Assembly: GCA_030737875.1 (NCBI GenBank) | Contig: CM060923.1 | Location: 496,212,453-496,276,452 of the forward strand | Direction of reading: 5' to 3' | DNA length: 64,000 bases | Source of the DNA: Allium sativum | Lineage: Eukaryota; Streptophyta; Magnoliopsida; Asparagales; Amaryllidaceae | In this document: one piece after another, positions 35,743 to 45,943 of the stretch | How positions within the stretch are numbered: position 1 is the stretch's first letter | Layout: every line of letters starts with the position of its first letter | Position numbers and translations under genes: made by a program | The notes under the pieces: model-generated | Databases searched by the model: none | Seen by the model: only the letters and a program-made list of their open reading frames with translations | Told to the model about the DNA's origin: nothing

Positions 35743-38700
35743 GGGGGGGGGGGGGGGGGGGGCTCGTCGGCGGACTTCGCTGGAGGGGGCGGTGGTTGGT
35801 GGCGCTCGGCGTGGAGGAGGGCGTCGCGGTGGGTTCAGGCGGTTCGGGGTTCGAAGGGGGTAACGGCGGGTTTCTTCGTGGAGTTAGGGTTTGGGGGGGG
35901 GGGGCTGTAGGGTTCGAACGGAGGGAGGGAAGAGGAGGAGGCGTCGGTGGCGGAGGGCGGTGGGTTCGAGATCGATTTGGATGCGTTTTCCTTTTTTTTT
36001 TTCTTTTTTTCTTTTGTTTTTCTGTAAATCGATTATGAACGGGGGGGGGGGGGGGCAGCGGGTTAAAGGGGGAGATAGAAATTTTTTTATTAATTTAATT
36101 ATTTAATTATTTTATTTTAATTCAAAAAGTCAACTTTTTCAATCGACCTCTAAACGAGGTCCACCGCCTGTCGTCCCTAGCGTTTAACCCCCATTCCGAA
36201 CACAATGGGATATGTACCGCAAGCTGATTCGACTGTTTGAATCAGTTTCCGTTTAATTTGCATTTAAATCACTATATTGAATTTTAAACGTACATTTCAA
36301 ATTGCCGGGGTCACATACTAGCTCGAAAAATTCCAGAAAAATATTTTCTAGCTTCGTATTGACGATACGGTCCTAACAAAACTAGTTTCGTCCAATTCTG
36401 AGACCGTTGGAAAAATGGCCAATTTCCAGTCGATTAAAATCAACTAAAATGGTCAAAACACGTTTTCCTTTGCCACGCTCACATATTGATTCGAAAAATT
36501 ATGAAATTTGGAATCTAGCAATAACTTGACATCACGGACCCAACAAAAGTGGTTTCGTCGAAATCCGAGGTCGTTTGCAAAATGTCCATTTTTAAGGGCC
36601 TGAATTCCATAGCGACTATTCAGAATTTTCAACTGGACATATCTTTTGATTCTCGCTACGAAATTTCAACTTGTCAGATTCGTTGGAAAGATATCATCAA
36701 TTAGATCCTAATGTTTTTGGTTTCACTAACATCCGGATTGTTTTGCTCCTGGTACATTCAATTGAAGTTTGAAATCTAATTATCGAACTACCGCGCCATT
36801 TTCAATTCCTTTTATAATTATATATAATTATTTATATTCTAACGACGACGTATATAAATATATACGTTCGAATTCTATTCAAAATAAATTTCACGTCGAT
36901 ATTATTTAAAATAATCTATTTTAAATGTTCAAAATTCACTAAAATTGCCAAAATAAAAATTTTAAACTGGCCCAGATTTTCGGGTTATTACAATATTATT
37001 TGAACGACAGTTGAACGTATAATTTTATAATTATAATCGAGCTCGAAATGGCACGACAGTTTGCTATTTGGCGATTCGAACATTAAATGAATATACAAAA
37101 TCCGTTTTAAATTGGATTTCTGTGAATTAAAAAACGTTCGGAGCTGGTGAAGTATATATTTCAAATGGAACAGAAAAATCGGGATTTCATTGTGTAGATT
37201 TTTTATTTATGTCCAAATCAAATTTTCAAATAGTCGCTATGAAATTCCTTTATAATTTATAACGATATATATAAGGAATTTCATTATAAATCGAATATCG
37301 ATTTAATCGGTATTTGAAATATCAAGTTAGAAATTCATATAGGAATATTCTGGAGCTGTATGATATTCTATTGTGAATATATACAATAATATAAATTCAT
37401 TTATATTTAATTTAATTATTTTAAATATATATATATTTAAATGGGTTATTTAGAGCTTTAAAAATAGCCAGTTTAGGAAACGACCTCCATTTTTGACGAA
37501 ACTAATTTTGTTGCATCCGTAATATTAAATTATTGTTAGATCTCAAGTTTAGTGATTTTTGGAATCAGCGGGTGGCCGTATGGATTTTTAATGTGAAAAA
37601 CAGTCAGTATTTTGACAGTTAAAAATACGCTGAGTGAGAAAACGAAGTCAGAATTCGACGAAACCAGTTTCGTTGAGTCCGTAATGTCATACTGTAGCTA
37701 CATGACCATTTTCATGTTTTTTGGATTTCGTGTGTGATCACACGAATTTTTAGAAGGCAAAAACGAATATAAAAAGTTAAAAATAAATAATAAAAAAACA
37801 GGCAAAGCTTCTTAGACAAGCCAAAAATACACTATAAGTATACGTCCACCCCTTAACCCTAATTCTATTTCCTTTGGTCAAACTTTTTCCTTCGTATTCT
37901 TTTCTATAGTAAAAACAAGAGATTCAAAAATCCTCAACAATTCAAATTAAAACTTATAAATCCAAAGATATATATATTTAAGATCTCTAGAGAAGGAGCT
38001 TCACAATGATGTAGCTCTTGCTGAGTTCGACGTCACCTTGGGTACTCGAGTTTTTATCCAGCATAACCTAGGGTTCACGTCTGTGGGAGATTAAAGCTTC
38101 GATATGGGTTTTGGACATCGGATTCGAGATGGTGATCGATTTTGGCACCTTGCGTGAAGTTTTGAGGGAATTCGAAGCACATTGGTGTCGCGACTGTGTA
38201 TTGGGAGGGACGTAAATTTTCTGTAGTCGCAATTTGGGGATGAAACGCGAGTTGGAAGATGAGGGTATGGGAGGTGGAGATTTATGCAAGGATGATCATG
38301 GTGTTTTCTGTTTTGGATTTTTTCAAGAAGAGGAGGAGGAAAGGGAGCTCAAAACGAGCGGAAATGGTGAAGAGGAGTTCACGGGTTTTCTTGTTTGGGG
38401 AAGACGGATCCGGTTGTAGGGCGGGCTTGGGTTGTCATGAAGGAAGAATGGGCCGACGTTTAAAAAGAAAGGTTAAAGGCCCATTATAAAATGAAAATTC
38501 ATGTTTTATTTAAATTTAAATACTAGAGTAACTTATAAACTGTGTAATTATCTCATACGATATCAGAATCAGATGAAACAAGATCCGTTGGGATCGTACG
38601 GACGACGACTACGAAATGGAACAGACTAGGAGTGAACCGAGCTCGTTACAATTTATTGCAAAATAAATTGTCCGTCTGAATCAAAGATAGTTAATCGTTA

Positions 38701-39239
38701 TTTAACGATGACTGTCCAATGTGTGTAAAACTCACCAACTCTATCAGTTATATTGATGATTGATTGCTGTGTGCTGACTGTTTGGTTGGATTGCTTATGT
38801 ATTGGTTGAAATTATAGAGAACGATATATATATAAATCGTTAATCAAATATCGATTCTGTTTATTAGAATATTTCATAGTGAAATGAAGTTGATATTAAT
38901 TATATTATTTAACATATGTGGATACAGAGAAACAGGTTGGAGGGACCCAACTGGGTTCCTTAATATATAAAATACCGTTTTGTTTCATATATGGTGATGT
39001 ATGATGTGATATATAATCTGTTATTGATTATGTGTGTTTGAATGATATCGGTCATTGTTATTTGGTATTTTAAATACCGTAAGAAATACTAAGATGTAGA
39101 AAAGGGGATTTTCAAAGTGTATTTTGAAAATAAATTATTTATATAAAATCAATGGATTTTATATAAAAAAAGAAAAGGATTTTATAAAAGAAAATAATTA
39201 TAAAATCAAAGAATTAAAGGAAAAGGAAATATTTGTGAA

Positions 39240-39600
39240 AATAATTTGGAAATGAATTTGTAAAACATTTACAAATAGAATTGAAAAGGAAATATTTGTA
39301 AAACATTTACAAATAGAATTGAAAAGGAAATATTTGTAAAACATGTACAAATAGAATTGAAAAGGAAATAATTGTAAAACATTTATAAATAGATTATAAA
39401 TGGAAATATTTATTTAGAAAATAAATAGATTATAAATGGAAATATTTATTTAGAAAATAAATAGATTATAAAAGGAAATATTTATTTGTTAAATAAATTG
39501 AATAGAAAAGGAAATATTTATTTGATAAATAAATAGGATTGAAAAGGAAATATTTGTTGAATAAATAGAAAGATAAAAGGAATATTTATTTAGAAAATAA
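39240..39600. repeat. Minisatellite, about 37-bp unit
   Basis: Repeats of AAAAGGAAATATTTGT, AAAACATTTAC and AAATAGAATT, each with self-complementary ATTTGTAAA/TTTACAAAT words, grade into AAATATTTATTTAGAAAATA units. Similar units occur in the interior of element A (8690-8970). Confidence 0.8.
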
Positions 39601-39651
39601 ATAAAACTATAAAAGAAAATATTTGGAAAGTAAGTAGGATTATAAAAGGAA

Positions 39652-40080
39652 TTAGAATTTATCGAATATAGTTTATTCGAAAGGATTATCGAATATTAGT
39701 TATTCGAAAGGAGTTATCGAATATTAGTTATTCGAAAGGAGTTATCGAATATTATTTATTCGAAAGGAGTTACCGAATATAGTTTATTCGAAAGGAGTTA
39801 ATCGAATATAGTTTATTCGAAAGGAGTTATCGAATATTAGTTATTCGAAAGGAGTTGATCGAATATAGTTTATTCCAAAGGAGTTATTGGATATTAGTTA
39901 TTTGAAAGGATAATTGAATATAGTTTATTCGAAAGGAGTTATCGAATATTAGTTATTCGAAAGGATTATCGAATATTAGTTATTCGAAAGGAGTTATCGA
40001 ATATTAGTTATTTGAAAGGAGTTATCGAATATAGTTTATTCAAAAGGAGTTAATCGAATATAGTTTATTCGAAAGGAGTT
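39652..40080. repeat. Palindromic minisatellite, 27-29 bp unit, about 15 copies
   Basis: Each unit is GGAGTTATCGAATA, TTAG or TAG, and TTATTCGAAA, so TCGAATA and TATTCGA arms can pair. The same unit occurs a few times in element A's interior (9300-9440). Some copies carry single changes (for example TTATTTGAAA). Confidence 0.85.
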
Positions 40081-41770
40081 AATTGATAGGAGTTAATTGA
40101 TAAGAGTTCATTGATTAGAGTTAATCCAATAGAGTTAATCGATTAGGGTTAATCAAATAGAGTTAATCCAATAGAGTTAATCCAATAGAGTTAATCAAAT
40201 AGAGCTAACTGATAAGAGTAAATTGATTAGAGTTAATCGAATAGTGTTAATTGAATAGACTTAATGGAATATTGGCTATTCGAAGAGGGATTATCGAATA
40301 TAGTTTATTCGATGGAAAGAGTTATCGAATAGAGATTTATTCGAAAGAGAGTCACGTAAGGAAATTTGTTAAAGGTTTAAAAGGTGAACCTTGTCTGTTT
40401 CAAAGTTAGAAACATTGTTCAGTTAAGGTCTGAGAGGTAGTTAAACCCAACTTGATTGGCTTCGTTATTAACTAAGGAATGGTTTAGGTTCGACAGTGAA
40501 TATTGGTTAAGTGAAATTAGTTAATCAGTGTAATGTTTTGAGTTGGCATAACGATGTTTTATTTAAGCATCTGTTTAAATCCAAATGTAGGAGTTTTGGA
40601 AATGTTTTCCAAATAAGAATCAGAAATGTTTTCTAATATAGAAAACAAGAAATGGAAATGTTTCCCAATGTTAATAACGTATATTTTTTAAATTTAGATA
40701 GTAGGAAATGTTGCATATATGGAAACAGGAGATGAAAAATGAACTAAAGAGATAAACGTTAAATGATGTTTGATCGATATAATTTCCATCTGGGAATAAT
40801 ATCGCTGTTTGCACACATGTTTTTCTTTGATAGTTAACTCACCGGCTAACGAAGTTTTTGACCATTTTTCCGTCGTCAATACGGAGAGACCGGGATCAGA
40901 TTCATGACCTGAAAACCATTCTGTATGGGCGTTAGCGTTGCGAATCAAATATGATGAAGAAAATTGAAAACGGAGTTATGCAAGGGCTGTTCTGACGATC
41001 CTAGGTAGCAATTACCTAAGATGGATTTACAGAATAGTGTTTGGTTTGTCCAGTCCCAGGGCGACTTGTATAAAAGAATGTCTGACATAGTATATTTAAT
41101 AGATTTTGTAAGCTGATCTCTTCAAACGTATATACGTTTGGTGGTGGAGGAATTCGTTTCTCTTAGCTGTATACCCGTTGTATTTTTGGGGAAATCAATT
41201 TGTGATTTGGTGGGTATAACGATGTGACATTCAAAGTGAATAATTGTGCGATTTGTCAGAGATAAGTGTGGCCTCTAGCCTCACAACCAGGAAATGACAA
41301 AAATCGGGCAAGAAGCATGGCTAAGTGGTTGGCTGCCAATTAGGGTGTATTATCACCTATCTAGAGATATTCATTTCATTCTTTAATCTATTCGATGCTG
41401 TCCCATTCGGGAAACGGTTGCTGATCCCAACCGTTGGTGACATACATTCGATACACCCAAGCGAAATGAGTGGTCGGTCATGTGTGGCCGGGTTGCAAGA
41501 TGTTCTTGTTGAACCCAGTGTATTCCTCTCTAGAGGTACACTATCGAAAGGTGGTTCCATACCTTGTCATAGTTGTTAATCCATTATCCAATAAGGGCTC
41601 GCGGTTTTGATTGTATACTATATATGTAGAACATGAGATGAAAGCGTTTCTGCTAGATGAATATTTAGTTGTGGTTGATTGACATTATTATAATGTAAAA
41701 AGAGTTTTGATATAAAGTTTATCGTTTGCTTTCAAAAGGATTTTGAAAGTTAAATCAAATGTTTTGGATT

Positions 41771-41935
41771 CTCATAAGGGAAAAACCCGTTCCGTTATAT
41801 GGCGTGGTCTTATGAGATATCATTTTATTGCTCAAACTGTTTTAAATTGTTTTAATCACACCAGTCCCATGACTGACCCAGAGTTTATTTTGTTTTGTTT
41901 CCCTAAACTCTTGGGTGCCCAATTTTGTACGGGCA
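41771..41935 (+). other. Structured LTR module (H2-H5), element A'
   Basis: CTCATAAG (41771-41778) pairs with CTTATGAG (41809-41816). CAGTC/GACTG encloses CCAT near 41862-41875. GAGTTTA (41881) pairs with TAAACTC (41903). TGCCC (41916-41920) pairs with GGGCA (41931-41935). Confidence 0.7.
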
Positions 41936-42284
41936 GTCAAGTAGTCAGAATTTTACAGATATACTTGGAGAGCTTGGAGCAGGAGGCTTCAGGATTTTAT
42001 AGATATTGTTATTTCCGCTGTGTTGTAAGTGTTGTACTCTGATAATGTTACTGTATACATATACTGATTTTATTTCAAAGATATGTTATCTATTATATGT
42101 TATCTATTATATGTTATTCGTTCCGCTGTGAGATTCGTGTTACTCTGATGTTGTATGTTCTTCTTCTTCTTTTATTCTAAGTTTCTCTTATCTATTCTCA
42201 CCCTCTGTTTTCTTTCTATTAGTTTTCTGGTTTCCAGTGTAATTTGGTCAGCTCAAATTGTACCGGAATTTCGGGACACTACAG

Positions 42285-43111
42285 TGACAATATATTCGGA
42301 ACATTCAAGTGAAATGAATGGCCAGTCATGTGTGGCCGAGTTGCAAGATGTTCGTGTTGAAGTCCAGTGTATTGCTTCTAGAGTACACTGATCGGAAGGT
42401 GGTTCCATACCTTGTCATAGTTGGAAATCCGTTACCCAATAAGTGTCTGCGGTTTTTGATTGTATATTATATATGTAGAACGTGAGATGAAAGTGTTCTA
42501 CTAAAATAGTTATTTACTTGATTTAGACATTATTATAATATCAGAAGAGTTGTGGTATAAAGAATATTTTGAGTAGTCGTAAGGTAAAAACCATCCATGT
42601 TTATGTGTGGATCGGTCTTACGATTTTCCATTCTTTTAAAAGGATTTTAAAAGTTAATCAAATGGTTGGAGTTTACTCACACCAGTCACATGACTGACCC
42701 AGAGTTTATTTTGTTTTGTTTTCCCTAAACTCTTGGGTGCCCAATTTTGTACGGACAGTCAAGTAGTCGGGATTTTACAGATAGTTGAAGAGCTGGAGCA
42801 GGAGGCTTCAGGATTATATAGCTATTGTTATTTCCGCTGTGTCGTAAGTGTTATACTCAAATAATGATATTGTATACAGGTACATTTTTATTTCAAAGTT
42901 ATGTTGTGAAATATAATTATTCGTTCCGCTGTGACATTCGTGTTTACTCTGATGTTGTGATGTTCTTCTTCTTCTTCTATTCTAAGTTTCTACCTTATCC
43001 ATTCTCACCCTTTATTTTCTTTCATGGACTATCCGGTGTTTTCGGTTCTCGGATGTTCGACATGGTGTTGTATGCCGATATCCAAGGTCACAAATTCCCC
43101 GGGTCGTTACA
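42285..43111 (+). repeat. Element A'': 3' fragment of another LTR of this family
   Basis: It is homologous to 41438-42284 (recurring GGTGGTTCCATACCTTGTCA, the structured module) but with a different terminus, GGGTCGTTACA, which is the exact reverse complement of TGTAACGACCC. The simplest reading is that A' inserted into this LTR, whose left part is outside the window. A tandem duplication within one LTR is the alternative. Structured-module arms are TCGTAAG (42577-42583)/CTTACGA (42617-42623). Confidence 0.65.
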
Positions 43112-43856
43112 TTATTTATATAAAAATAGTCCAATTTAATTCAACGACGCTTCGGGTCAATGGGCGGCCCTGGCGCTGTTTTTACCCAAATTTGATTTAC
43201 ACATTTCTCGAAATCTAACCGTTGGATTTTAACAAATTTTATATCGTTGGAAAGATCTTCCCAAAGCGGACCTAACGGTTCCAGTTTTGGGAAAATCCGA
43301 CGGTCGGATCTTTCGGTATAATCGTTTAAAGTTACGATTTTGAATGCGAACTACCAGCACGATTCGTTTAATTTTAATTTATATTTATAAATTATATATA
43401 AATATAAATCATTCGACGATTCCACTAACGTGTTTAACATGCCAAATAAAAGAATGTTTTATTTATATAACATACCTACATGTTTATAATGTCAAATAAA
43501 AATGTATTTTATTTGCATACTAATCTACATGTTTTCAATGTCAAATAAAAATGTATTTTTGTCTACATTCATTCACTACATGTTTCTAGTGTCACATAAA
43601 AATGTGTTTTATTTGCATATATTCACTACATGTTTTCTAATGTCAAACAAAATGTAATTTATTTGCATGTATTACTACATGTTTTCTAATGTCAAATAAA
43701 ATGTAATTTATTTACATGACATTGTTGTTAATGACAAATAAAAATATAATTTTTATTTTTATTATTTGTATGCAATTTCTATTTTTAACTTTAACAAATA
43801 AAAAAATATTTTTATTTGTGTAAGTTTCAATGTACAACATAACACATAAAATGTTT
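43112..43856 (-). repeat. Element D left LTR, fragment 1
   Basis: 43112-43420 matches 63425-63740 in D's right LTR almost base for base, including the AACGGTTCCA and CCGACGGTCGGATC words. That fixes it as LTR of D, with its left portion displaced by the A'/A'' insertion (TTATT at 43112-43116 would be the right-hand target copy). 43430-43850 is a tandem repeat of CATGTTT..AATGTCAAATAAAAATG units, about 60 bp each. Confidence 0.75.
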
Positions 43857-44745
43857 TGTAATAACCCGGAAATCTGAGCCAATTTAAAATTTTTATTTTG
43901 GCAATTTTAGCGAATTTTGAGTATTTAAAATGAATTATTTTAAATAATATCAACGAGAAATTTATTTTGAATAGAATTCAAACGTATATATTTATATAGA
44001 TCGTCGTTAGAATATAAATAATTATTTATAATTATAAAAGGAATTGAAAATGGCGCGGTAGTTCGAAAATTCGATTTCAAACTTCAAATGAATGTACAGG
44101 ATTCAAAATAAACCGGAATTTAGTGAAGCTGAAAATATTAGAATCTAATTGAGAATATCTTTCCAACGAATCCGAAAAATTAAAATTTCATAGCGGGAAT
44201 CAAAAGTTATGTCCAAATGAAAATTCAGAATAGTCGCTATGGAATTCTGAACCTTAAAAATAGACATTTTGCAAACGACCTCGGATTTCGACGAAACCAC
44301 TTTTGTTGGATCCGGGATGTAAAGTTATTGCTAGGTTTCAAATTTCATAATTTTTCGAATCAATATGTGAGCGTGGCAAAGGAAAACGCGTTTGACCAGT
44401 TTTAGTTGATTTTAATAGACTGGAAAATGGCCATTTTTCAAACAGTCTCAGAATTTGATGAAACTAGTTTTTTTAGGACCGTATCGTCAATGCGAAGCTA
44501 GAAAATATTTTTTTGGAATTTTTCGAGTTAGTATGTGACTCCGGTAAATTGAAATGCGCGTTCAAATTCAATATATAGAGTTATATTTTGATTTTGACGA
44601 TAACTGATCGAAACGATCGAATCGGCCTACGGTACATATCCCATTGTGTTCGGAATGGGAGTAATTAGCTAGGGACGACAGGCGGTGGGTCTCGTTTGGA
44701 GATCGAAATTTAAAGTTACTTTTTGAAAATAAATTAAATAAATTA

Positions 44746-44770
<25 letters not shown>

Positions 44771-44776
<6 letters not shown>

Positions 44777-44777
44777 A
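44771..44777 (+). promoter_or_regulatory. Candidate TATA box, element C left LTR
   Basis: TATATAA followed by GGG, then a CTTCTCTC pyrimidine patch about 30 bp downstream, fits a plant core promoter. The copy in the right LTR is at 51833-51839. It implies a leader of about 5 kb before the primer site. Confidence 0.5.
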
Positions 44778-45165
44778 GGGTTGACCTTCCTCCCCCCTTC
44801 TCTCTTTATACGATCAAATAAAAAATAAAATAAAGAAACCCGCTAGCCCCAAATTCTCGTCGCCACCTTCGATTACCCACCGCCGGACCTCGCCGGACCC
44901 CGCTGCCCCCCCCCCCCCCCCCCGGCGATCATCAGCAACTATCCTCCCTCTCCTACTCGATGGTGGCGCCCCCCTTTTCCTCCCCAGTCGAAGCCCGAAC
45001 CCCCCTTTTTCCCAAAATCCGACGCTGTTGGACGCCATGGCCCACAGCCGCGGCTAGAGCGCAACCTCCCCCACCTGACGCCGACGATCCACCTTCGACG
45101 GCACCAGCAGCCTCCCCGCCTCACCGTGAGCGACTTCGACAACTTCCCCACCCTCCCTCAATGCT

Positions 45166-45943
45166 GTAAGTTTGTTTACTCATTTTATTCCTTTTCCTTT
45201 ATATTATTTTCATTTTATTTGTATATCAAAACCTTGTATTAAGATCTGATTTTTTGTAAAATGAAAAGAAATGATTTTTTTAAAAAAACATTAAAAGGAT
45301 TTCATTTTTTTTTCTCTCATAAAAAGGAGGTTTGATTTTTAATTTGTAAAGAAAAAGAATAGATTTTTAGAAAGAAAAAGAATTGATTTTTCTTATATGA
45401 ACACAAGCGAAAAGAATAGATTTTTCTTATATGAACATTAGTAGAAAAGATTTGATTTTTTTTTTTGATGTAAGAAAAATAAGATTTTTCATGGAAGGAA
45501 AATATGATTTTCATATATGAGAAGGCGTTATAAAAATACGATTTTTATTTATATTATAGTAAGATGAAAATATGATTTTTTTATTTATGTAGCGATGTTA
45601 TAAAAATATAATCTTTACAGTATATGAAGTGAAATAAAAATATGAACTTTATTTTTATCATGAAGTAGTGAGAATAAAGATATAATTTTTATATGAGTAG
45701 CAGATTAAAAATATAATTTTTATATTATAGAGATAATAAAAATATGATTTTTACATAAGAAGTGAATCAAAAATATAATTTTTATATAATGAGAAGAATA
45801 AAAATGTAATTTTTATTATGAACAGCGTGTAAAGGACTGCATTGGAACTTCAAGTAGATCTAGACGGTTCAGGAATTCAAAAGAAAAGCACGACGGAGTG
45901 GAACTCTCTGTGAGAACTCCTCACCTTTAGTTTAATTTTCTAG
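45166..45943 (+). other. Candidate intron within element C left LTR
   Basis: A GTAAGT donor (45166-45171) ends the C-rich leader. The acceptor-like TTTAATTTTCTAG ends at 45943, preceded by CTCACC and T-rich sequence. The right LTR repeats it at 52219-52990 and element B on the minus strand. The A+T-rich content with flanking G+C-rich leader fits plant introns, but no transcript supports it. Confidence 0.35.

Larger units (their letters stand above)
22869..36992 (-). mobile_element. Element B: young complete LARD with 6.5 kb LTRs and 1.05 kb interior
   Basis: Two nearly identical direct LTRs (22869-29374, 6506 bp; 30426-36992, 6567 bp) flank a 1051-bp interior. ATATT is duplicated at both ends. 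On the minus strand each LTR starts TGTAATAACCCG and ends CGGGTCGTCTCA. A polypurine tract and a primer site are in the correct positions. By eye the LTRs differ by roughly thirty substitutions plus repeat-length changes, so insertion was recent. No gag, protease, RT or integrase motif exists in any frame. The ratio of LTR to interior, over six to one per LTR, is extreme for a LARD. Confidence 0.93.
30426..36992 (-). repeat. Element B right (5') LTR, 6567 bp
   Basis: It is a near-identical copy of 22869-29374. It is 61 bp longer, mainly from extra 23-bp minisatellite units near 35590-35690 and a longer G tract (35743-35762, G20 against G13). Its promoter would drive the element's RNA on the minus strand; I do not see a clear TATA box. 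Confidence 0.92.
14246..42284 (+). mobile_element. Element A': older LARD, split by several insertions
   Basis: Its interior lies at 14246-14777 and 21701-22629 and its right LTR at 22630-22868 and 36998-42284. The left LTR should lie left of the window, because A appears to have inserted just behind A's primer-site region. Homology of 14251-14470 and 21701-21870 to 6940-7470 in A identifies it as an interior. No coding sequence is found. The right end GGGACACTACA is similar to A's LTR end. Confidence 0.7.
36998..42284 (+). repeat. Element A' right LTR, continued
   Basis: It resumes after the ATATT duplication. From 37020 it has the CGACAGTTTGCTATTTGGCG segment shared with A's interior and with element C's LTR start. 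Two diverged CGACGAAAC.AGTTTCGTTG modules follow, then a promoter-like and G/A-rich zone (37840-38480), minisatellites (39240-40380) and the structured module. It ends GGGACACTACA at 42284, which resembles A's LTR end, so I take 42284 as a true LTR end. Confidence 0.75.

Noticed and set aside
39652..40080. Regular palindromic repeats resembling a CRISPR array
   Set aside because: There are no unique spacers; units are contiguous 27-29 bp minisatellite copies in a plant retrotransposon.
42285..43111. Reading of A'' as simple tandem duplication inside one LTR
   Set aside because: Not excluded, but the distinct terminus and hairpin, and the LTR-like end at 42284, make a separate older LTR more likely.
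44960..45169. 69-residue proline-rich ORF in element C's leader, also seen at 52013-52222
   Set aside because: Both copies come from one LTR. In the right copy the ATG is ACG and an indel changes the reading of the last third, so there is no sign of protein-level constraint.
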